From Coprinellus micaceus (lineage: Eukaryota > Basidiomycota > Agaricomycetes > Agaricales > Psathyrellaceae): 64,000 nucleotides of DNA. Every line of letters starts with the position of its first letter. Position 1 is the stretch's first letter. Made by a program: the position numbers and the translations under genes. Of the stretch, positions 55,701 through 64,000 are shown one piece after another. Under the pieces are notes generated by a model that worked only from the letters and a program-made list of their open reading frames with translations, was not told the origin of the DNA and made no database searches. The stretch spans positions 2,790,001-2,854,000 of the forward strand of contig OX596342.1 of the NCBI GenBank assembly GCA_951394405.1. The letters are read 5' to 3'.

Positions 55701-58700
55701 GGCAAGAACCAGAGAGCGCCCAGGAAATAAGTGAGAAGGCGGCCAGGGTACAGAGAACGAAGAACGCGAGACCGATAGGCACGATGGTCATGGTTGGGAG
55801 TGAAGATGCAAAGGGGACGAAAGGCGGTCTAGGCCCAGATCGGAAAACGCCGATGCTGGGTTTGAACAAAGTGATGCCACGTTGCGTGGATGATGGCCCA
55901 GGCCCTGGCAATGTTCTTCTCCAACCACCACGACCGCCTTGTCGATAACCAGCCTTGCTTCCTCTCCGTCCTCGTTATTCTCCCTAAATCGGTCTCTTGC
56001 GTACTCGAGGTATTCGTGGCCTGAGTCCTCGTCTCAGACGTGGACGATCTGAGCGGCAATTGCTCAATAGGTCGTATCCTTTTGGCTGGGGTGCACTTTG
56101 AAACGAGCAAAGGATCCCCTTCTCGCTGCCTCCACTCTGGGTTTCCTGGTTCAAACTAATCGACCCCTAATGGATAAGGGACCCTAGTCCATGGCCCCCA
56201 TCTGGCGCTATCATTGTGGGCTCGCTGTTCGGTTGGCATCTCGTAGCTGGACACAGGATCAGGGTCGCCTGCGAAGAGGTGCTCTTTCAACTGCATTCTA
56301 CTCAGGAGCAGGCAGAGTGTACCTTCTTGCCAGGCAGCTCCATACGTGTCTCCCTTCGCGATAGCCATTCTCGTCTCGAAAGCCGCCTGCTTTTCGTCGT
56401 GTAGGTGCATTCCACAACGCTGGCTCTTATCTTGGTGGCGTATCCCTATGATATGAAAGACGGGTTCGGACGGTGTACTCCGTATCCCTCGGTACTACTC
56501 TCGACGTCTGGGTGTACCAGGGCGATCATGATACGCATCCTCCCCCTGCACGGGTATGCGAGTTCGTGGTAGGTTGTTCCCTCGTGCCCCCTAGGAACAG
56601 TTCAGTGGCCCAATATCTATTATTCTGTAAGTTGGCGCACTGGATGTAATATCTGTAGGCACCAAAGGCCTTCCTGCAAACGAACCCTTCGTGCGCCAAC
56701 CCCTACCGATCGAGAGGAGCACTCGCTATGCATGCCCGAACGCGGTTCCACCCTGTATGGGGTCCCTGTTTCTCGTTCGCTCGTTCTTGCACCTCTTTCC
56801 TCCTCTCAACACGTACCTCCCGAGCTCAGGGAGAGGGCGGTCGGGTCGTGATCGCCATTCCGGAGGCGCTTAATCTCCAATTGATTTTCCGGCACGTTGT
56901 GACGGATAGAACAGACCTGGTACGGCAATACTAGCCACTCAAACTCACTTTGATAGGCGTACCCACCCTCTAATACGCTCAGATCATCCCGAGTGTGTCC
57001 CGGCGCCAGGAAGCGACGAAGGCGTTCATGTCGTTCTCTGTCGATGCGCGGGACCACATTCTTGTATTTTGGACGTACGGCCAAGGTCACCCCAGTTTGT
57101 CCCGCTTGGATCTTCTGACAACCTCGACTCGGCGTGGTGTCCCGGCGCCCAGGTGGACTCTTTTAATCTTCAGCACGGGCCCAGGTACGTCCATCATTCG
57201 ACCGAGTTCAGCGGGACTCGCTGTCAATAGAGCAACTATGTAATCACAAAGCAGTGTAGCAACACGCGCACGGGGACAGAAGCGTGGGAGGAAATCAGCG
57301 CACGAAAAGGTGCACGAAACGTTGCACGAAACGGAGGAATCTAGATTTCTGGAGGTTGGGGTGATGCTCTATGCCAATCTGTGCGAGAGAACACTTTGTT
57401 GGCGTTCATTGGATAACGTCTGCAGGGTGTGGACGGCGTACCTGTCTTCGATATTGTCTACTTCGTCGGACGTTTCACCACCTCCCCATCCGGTCCCTGA
57501 ATCACGCCTATCTTGACGATTGTTGCTTGACCCATGGTGATTTGGAATGTAATTTAGGCAGGAACTGTGCCAGATAGAGGGTCTGAGTCGACGAATGTGG
57601 GCTTGACAGCAGCGATGCGGTTGGGTGTTTGGAAGACGTGTGCGGACTTGTGCCTATTCCCGTCTCGGATTCAAGGTGTGTCCTGGGTGGTAAGGGTGGG
57701 TTGTGTGTGTTTTAGAGTAGTGTGATTGTCGTACGAGTTGAGAATCGGGGTATTATGGGAAGGTATTTGGCTTCGAACAATGGCAAGAAACCGGGGGGAA
57801 CCCTGCAATCGAGGTGGCCCTACTGGGACTATATGTGCCGGGTTCGCACGGTCTTGTGATCCCCACGGGAGACTCGGAGGTGATCGCCATTCAGGAGGCG
57901 CCGTGTATAACCTTCGATGGCTGTTCTCGCACTTTGGGGCGGGTTGGATGGACCTGGGACGGAGATACCAGCAGCTGAAATTCACAGTGACAACTGTACT
58001 CGCTAACTAAGGCACTCACGTCATCTCTAGTGCATCCCAACACAAGGACGCGACGCAGAAGCTCTCGAGGTTCTCGGTCGGCACATGGGGATCAAATCTC
58101 TTGCATACCTCTTGGATCCTTGACGCAGCCTTGACGGGCGCTTAGACTCCTTGGCCCGGGCCTCCATTGATCGGAGGTATTACAGACCGAGGGAGGGTTT
58201 GTGTGCATTCCCGAGGGCTCCGGGGCAACCAATCACTGTCAATGGAGAAACCAATCGTATACAAAGGAGCGTTCGCTCATCGAGGACACAGTGTTTAAAA
58301 CGGATGCCCAGCACCAGTTTTACAACGTCGGGGAACCTTCTCCACAGTCGGCGAGTGGTAGGAGAGGGGTTGCGGACCGTGTTAGACGAACCACATGCGT
58401 GTCACTATTGTGCATTGGATCAAAAGGACCTGTTCACCCATACCACTGGTCCGGTGAATTGGCGATCTTTAGTGCCCACACTCACATACAACCCCCTGTA
58501 AAGAGCGTCGAATCCGAGCTCGACGGCCACCATCTCGATATGAGGTGAGATCGAGAGAGTTCGTGACATCCACCCCATGCGTAGAGGGTTATGACAGAAG
58601 CCAGGCCCCAGATATATCACAAACGCAGGAACGAAGAAGTAATACCACCAAAGAGCGTATCCGAGGTCTAAACACACCCATGCATGAACCGAATCCACCG

Positions 58701-61700
58701 CATAGCTGAATCGCACGTAGGAGAGTGCGAACTCGGCTCAATCCTCGAGTAAAGGTATTCCCAGGTAGTCGCCTAATACCCACCCATCCGCACGAGGCTC
58801 TCCCGGAACACCATCCCAATGCAGGATAGTTCGAGGACGAGGACCCGAATCCGCCAGATGTAGTCCCGAATCACGTCCTCGAGAGGAAACGCACTGATAC
58901 GCACTGAGAGGCGTGTCGCAGAGGGACAGGGCTGGCCTTAGCGAAGTCAACGACGTACCGGAGATCAAGATACGAACTCCTGGAGCGCTAAGACACGGCT
59001 TTCGACGCCCACAGAAACTACAACTATCCATCGGACTCCACGAAGCCGATTTCAACGTGAAATGGCTTGAGTGGTGGACCAGATTGGAGCAGTCGGACGA
59101 TGGGCGTCGTTCGAGGGCATCCCCAGGCCAAGGCAGAACAACTCGGAGCTGATACAGCGAGCTTTTTTTCAGGGTCCTAGGAAATAATACAAGTCGGTAT
59201 ATCGCAAGAGAACTGGTACACCCCACCCTGCAGTCGGGATATACAATCCGACCTTCATGGCATGCCCGCAGGCTCCCAATATGAGAGGTGCACAGGAAGG
59301 GTCTGGGTGGATGTCAGGCGTCGAACTAGGCATATTGTTCGCTCGGGTCGAGATCGCACAAATGACCGAGAGAAGGTAGACATCAACCAAGCCGTGTCTG
59401 TGAGTGCGGCAAGGGCTCGATGAATGGTAGAGCTATGCCTACCACCGCCAGGTCGCGCTGCTAACGTACCCAAGGATTCAACGCAGAATGCAGCGAGCGG
59501 ATCGTGAACGGAGGAACATGCAGCAGGTAAGATGCGTTGGGCCCACATACGCAGGAGGCACACATTCACCATCGAAGCGAGCCAGTCCCAACGACACGTA
59601 AGTTAGACCAGACGCGAAGTGTGGGACACTGGAATGAACCAGCCCTGTGAAGTATGCCGATCACGCACAGGTGGGCTCCAGATGACGAGGAAGGCGGGAG
59701 CGAGAGGAGCGCTGACATTCGTTGCGGAGGAATGTGATGGGGAGGAAGGGGAAGCATGTCTGACGGGGAGGAGGTCGTAAGATTGAGAGACAGAGAAGGG
59801 GGCACAAAGTACGCACCATGAGCATAGTCTTTACCCCTCCCGCAGATCCACCTGGCCCCACGACCGCATTCGATCCATGCATTCGCCCGTCGCCAAGGCC
59901 AGCGCGTATCACCGGTGCGGCAGCGTCATCGCCTAGAGTTTGTGATCACATCGATAGGAGAGGCAGGTCAATCGGGAGGGAGAGGTAAGAATCGATTGTG
60001 GTGATGGTGACGGTCGCAAGGGAAGGCGAGTGCAGCGTGCCTCGGCATATGTATCTCGGCAAATCCCGAACGGAGTTCAACGGGAGGTGGGGGCGCAGTC
60101 TTCAACAACGAGTCTCATAACCTTGATGATTTAGGCTTGACGGTCATTCTAAACTAAATGTATGATGTGAAGCACCCCAGAGTTCTCTCTTATGCCACGT
60201 CCCACCCCTCTTTCATTGACTTACACACTTGGGCGGCCCACATCCGACATAGATCGCAGGCAATTAGGAAAGTTGCATTCGCGTCCCTTCTTCCTGTGTA
60301 TCTGTGTAATTGTAGAGCGGATCGTGCAGCTAGAAGTTAGAAAACTTCAAGCAGTCGAAGTCCCATGTGCGGTCTCGTTTTCGAGGACTGATCACAACCA
60401 CCTCCTTGGAGTGCAGTCGGTCGATCCACGGGAGCCATACTCGTTGGAGTGTAGGTCAGCGTGTGATTTTGGATAGCGAGGAGGCCAGCTAGTGAAAGAT
60501 ATTCCAAGGGGATTCATGACAGTAGCAATCGTAGAATCGAATCCGGCTTCATATAACGACGCAGCCCCGAACAACCAGCATCCCCGCGCTCCTAATACCA
60601 GTGCGATGATCTCCACTCTCCAAGAGCGAGGCGGAGGTGCGGTCTCAATCACAAAGAGGGCGAGAAGGGCTTGGCCAATAAACAACGCAGAGGCGGCCTG
60701 AAGACAGAAGTCGATAGGTACTTTGAGAGCGCCGGCGAATTCGTTCGAACTTCGGCGACTCAACTTAAGCGCCACTCGGAATCCGCCGAACATTTGAATG
60801 GCGTCATAGCCTCGTGTGTGCCTCATGTCTTCCATGGGCACTCTTCATTTCGCCTTCCATCCATTCTTCCTTCTGCCACCATGCACCCCAGTCACCCTCC
60901 TACTTCCCGCTCTATTCTGCCAGGAACTTTCTTCAAAACCGCGGGATTGTCCTCTACTCGAGCCGAAAGTCAATTATTCTCCCTCCGGCGCTGTCTACAG
61001 GTCGCATACCATCACTCCTACCCCTTGTTTCTGCTCGACGAGTCCCGATGCTACCGTTCACGCGCCTTCGAGATATCTGGGACACCGATCAAGAACGAAT
61101 AGTTCTCAACGTGTGGCTGATGTGTCGTTTTGAATTGTTCGTTTCGATACCCTTTGAGCCGCGTGCACGTTGTGAGTTGGGTTCGGGGGTACCCCTTTCA
61201 TCGGGTGCCTTGGTTGATCTGTCGGCCTGTTGTTCGTGCACAGCACTGTATCCCTTCGTGGGCTTGGTTCTCAATGTAGGGCTCGTGTTTGGATCTCCCC
61301 CGCAACACTTTCCCGATGTCGTCCACCGGACGATGGCGCTAGTTTCCCTCCGCTTCTACCTTTTCGACGAGCCCGTATATCATTTGCTACATCGCCTGCC
61401 TGTCTAAGGAGCCTGTCACTTTGCCTGGTCAGTGACCCGATCTCGAAGCTCGCGCGTCCCATTGGGTGTTGCAGCTTCTTGGTGCAGGCTCATCTGGATC
61501 AGGTACATACTTTGCAGGCGCCTAGAGAAGTGTATGGCGTTGCGGCGACCGCTGCGCTGTGAAGCCCTCAATATGCTTGCGTAACCCCCCGGATCCGCAT
61601 TCTCCGTTGCGATATACCCGGGTCCACAGGATAGTGTTGTCGAGCTGGGTCGGAGCGGTCTCGAGTTGAGATCGCGCTCAACCTGCTTCGGATACTCCAC

Positions 61701-64000
61701 GTCTACTGGCTTGGGTATTCTGTCAGCGTAGCTTCAGTGAGATCCTTGCGTAGCTCGCTTCACTAGCATTCACGGCACTGAAACCTATCCTGTTCGGCGT
61801 CTGCACCGCGATTTATCCAGTCACATTGGATGGCGACTTCGAGGTCGTTGGGGGACGTTTCTAGGTGAAATCATCTCTGACCGCCCTTGGATGCGCCACA
61901 CCCAACGGTTCTGGATAAACAGGGCATCAACTGAATTGGGAAACTCGTGGTGGGCGTGCCGGGAACACATGAATTCGAACAGTACAGTGTCTTACATGTT
62001 GGGCTCTATTGAAATAATTGGTAGGCGCAAAACGTTCCGATGTCTACCTCAGCTACAGAGTGCACCGTTCTTCCTCGTGTGTATTTTTAGATCGATTCAC
62101 AGGTCGATGGGTATCCGTCTTGTCATATACACAGTTTCATATTTCTGATCTAGTAGACGGGGGAAACGACGTAGACAACTCGTAAGAGGTAGGTGTAGCT
62201 AGCGTCCTAAATCCCTAAAACTGTTATAGTTTGAGCGGAGAAATTCCAGACCTGTGTGACGGACCTCCCACCGGGACGTTGAGTTCGGTACAAAGATACG
62301 GCCAGCATCGTCGTAAAGCGATAAAAAGAACGCAATCGATAACATACCAGAAGTAGGCAGAAAAGGGCTACCCCCAGTGGCGCAGCCGTTCAGAGATGAT
62401 ACCTACGCTTGACGTACCCCCTGCCAACGCAACATCCGTAATACACAGCGCCTCTGGGACTTGCCTCGAAAGGAGACGTCTCCAGTGGAACTCTGACTCA
62501 GCGGCTATGCTATGGGCGTTGGCGAAGGTCGCTAGCCGTAGAGATGTAAAGGTGGTACATCAGTTGGACGTAGTAGCGCCCTAACAAACACCACCGCGGA
62601 AAGCACGCGCGATTGAGGGCCCTGAGACCCATTTCGTCATGAAACGAACCGCGAAGGAGGACCCGATCGGGAGAGTTTGAGCCAGGGTGTACACAATGCG
62701 GACCGTGATTCAAGGTCACACGCTGGAGACCCCCACCCCGTGTCACCCCGCCCAGAATCACTGATTGACGCTTAACCACATCGTCCGCCTTACGCTCCCC
62801 GAAGCGTGATCCCGAAAGGATTTTGGTTGAGAGAGCGATTAGGCTCCTAATGTGTGGGTGGGCGTGGAATTGGCGAACGGGTGGGACGACGGACGGGATC
62901 CTTAGAAGGCCCATAGTATACTGACGGGAGCACCCAAGATAAGCCGAGACTACCACGGCCGAGAGCTCGCCGTCATCATATGGGAAAGCCACTTTCCCGA
63001 GACTGTCAACATCTCAGTTTCCTAGCGGAACCAGTCCTAACCTGCCACACCTCCACATACGTGGGAGAGTGATAAGGGGGATCCGGTGTGCATCGGCGTG
63101 AGGATGCGAGAGTGAGGAGTACGTCGGCACTAGTTCTGAAGGTGGACCATCCAGCCGGGGTCGAAGCAGTCCAGAAGCGGAAGACACACATCGGGGAGAG
63201 ATAACCTGAGCCTGTGGAAGAAAGCAGTCCGATGTTTGTGCCAAAACGGCACCGCTGGGCAGCGGGGAAATGGGCTCCGGTGCAGTCCCAAGACGGATGT
63301 GGTCGGCAGCGAAGCTATGGGCGTAGGGTAGCGAAGGCAGTTGATGAACCAGAGGTATGCGCTTGTTAGTACCAGAATATATACCCTCAATCCTCCACAG
63401 ATAGAGTGGAACATCTGGAGCACTGCACGACGGAGCCAGCGAGTGCATCGGCGGATCGGGCGCTTGATTCGCTGGGAAGAAGACAGTGCCCGTGTCGAGA
63501 GCGTCGGAAAGGGGGCGTTGCGAACAGGGAGACCTTGGTGAAAAGATAAATTATAATTAAGTATGAATGACGACGAGGGAACGGTGAAGAGCGGAGCGTA
63601 CCTAGCAATAGCCCATCCGCCAGTCATTCTACAAGCGAATTGACCAGCTATCCATCCATAGGCGGGTCGAGTGGGACACCACGGTTGACCATCTCAGCGT
63701 AGCTGCGTTCCACGATTGGACTGTACCGAGACTAAGGGCGGAAGAAAGAATCTTTGAGGGATGGAAGAAGGGAAGATCGATGGCGACGATTGTGATCGTC
63801 GAAAGGGAAGGGGGGCACGACAACGGGAGATGCCGAAACGGAGTTTAAGGTCGACATGCCGTGCGTTTTCGGTCTCACACTCCTTTCCTCTCAACCACCA
63901 CCACCGGTACCATCCCCGACGTCTCTGCGACTTTGCGCTTCACCCTGGGTTATTTGGGCGACAATACTGTCTGTGGGCCCTAGGCCACATTGGCTTCTCG
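52790..64000. other. Repeat-rich right end, no supported gene
   Basis: About 11 kb of short frames with dispersed diverged modules. A recurring module pairs a GATCGATGG/CGACGGTCGAAAGGGAAGG-like block with GAGATGCCGA(A/G)-GCGGAGTTTAA-like sequence; instances lie near 53490, 55780, 59990 and 63775, and also near 40530, 43735 and 46670 in the left array. Minus-strand frames such as 55657-55911 and 60392-60841 contain hydrophobic, membrane-like segments that may be fragments of a former gene family. None has an intact gene structure. Confidence 0.5.
56820..57990 (+). repeat. Diverged direct repeat, spacing about 1.03 kb
   Basis: The block TGATCGCCATTC followed by one base and GGAGGCGC occurs at about 56849 and 57879, followed in both by related sequence (GACCTGGTACGGCAATACTAGC against GACCTGGGACGGAGATACCAGC in part). 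Confidence 0.5.

Overview
The window looks like nuclear DNA of a filamentous basidiomycete, probably an Agaricomycete. Supporting signs are GT-AG introns of about 52-76 nt with CTAAC-like branch sites, a spliced seven-helix membrane-protein gene of a type I know from mushrooms, an integrase-core gene and a BTB-like gene of mushroom type, an intronless F-box gene, and two farnesylated-pheromone precursor genes (N-terminal MD(A/S)FTT, C-terminal CTIV). No rRNA, tRNA, CRISPR or bacterial-type gene was recognised. The region is repeat-rich and gene-poor; most open frames are chance frames or decayed repeats.

Layout. 1-3161: 5' part of a Ty3/gypsy-like retrotransposon on the minus strand (LTR with TATA and three AP-1/Gcn4-type sites, primer site, gag, start of pol). 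6.0-7.3 kb: a five-exon seven-TM gene with one frameshift. 8.3-10.3 kb: two divergent paralogous pheromone precursor genes, each with two tandem pheromone-like units and a TATA box about 105-110 bp upstream. 11.65-13.15 kb: a GCGCAA-array element carrying a 1.2-kb foldback element inside it (6-bp duplication AACTTT). 13.6-15.4 kb: a five-exon gene of unknown function with a Cys/His-rich N-terminus. 15.6-17.5 kb: an integrase-core gene with an in-frame stop. 17.8-25.06 kb: a BTB/POZ-like gene cut by a 6.2-kb Ty1/copia-like element with LTRs identical by eye and a CATCC target duplication; the gene frame is intact across the insertion.

25-37 kb: a second GCGCAA array, a 740-bp inverted-repeat element, solo LTRs, and an intact Tc1-type (DD34E) transposon nested in a solo LTR. 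Scattered here are two intact 25-codon open frames and one broken relative that share GVVI and KPPKK blocks by synonymous codons, a candidate unrecognised micropeptide family. 40-64 kb: mostly diverged tandem and dispersed copies of an unidentified sequence, with an intronless F-box gene (48.9-50.6 kb) and a hairpin-rich GTYTAAAC motif array (51.75-52.78 kb).

The best candidates for new biology are the paired tandem-unit pheromone precursors, the 25-residue micropeptide family and the GTYTAAAC hairpin array. Exon limits come from reading splice sites and frame only; no database search was possible.
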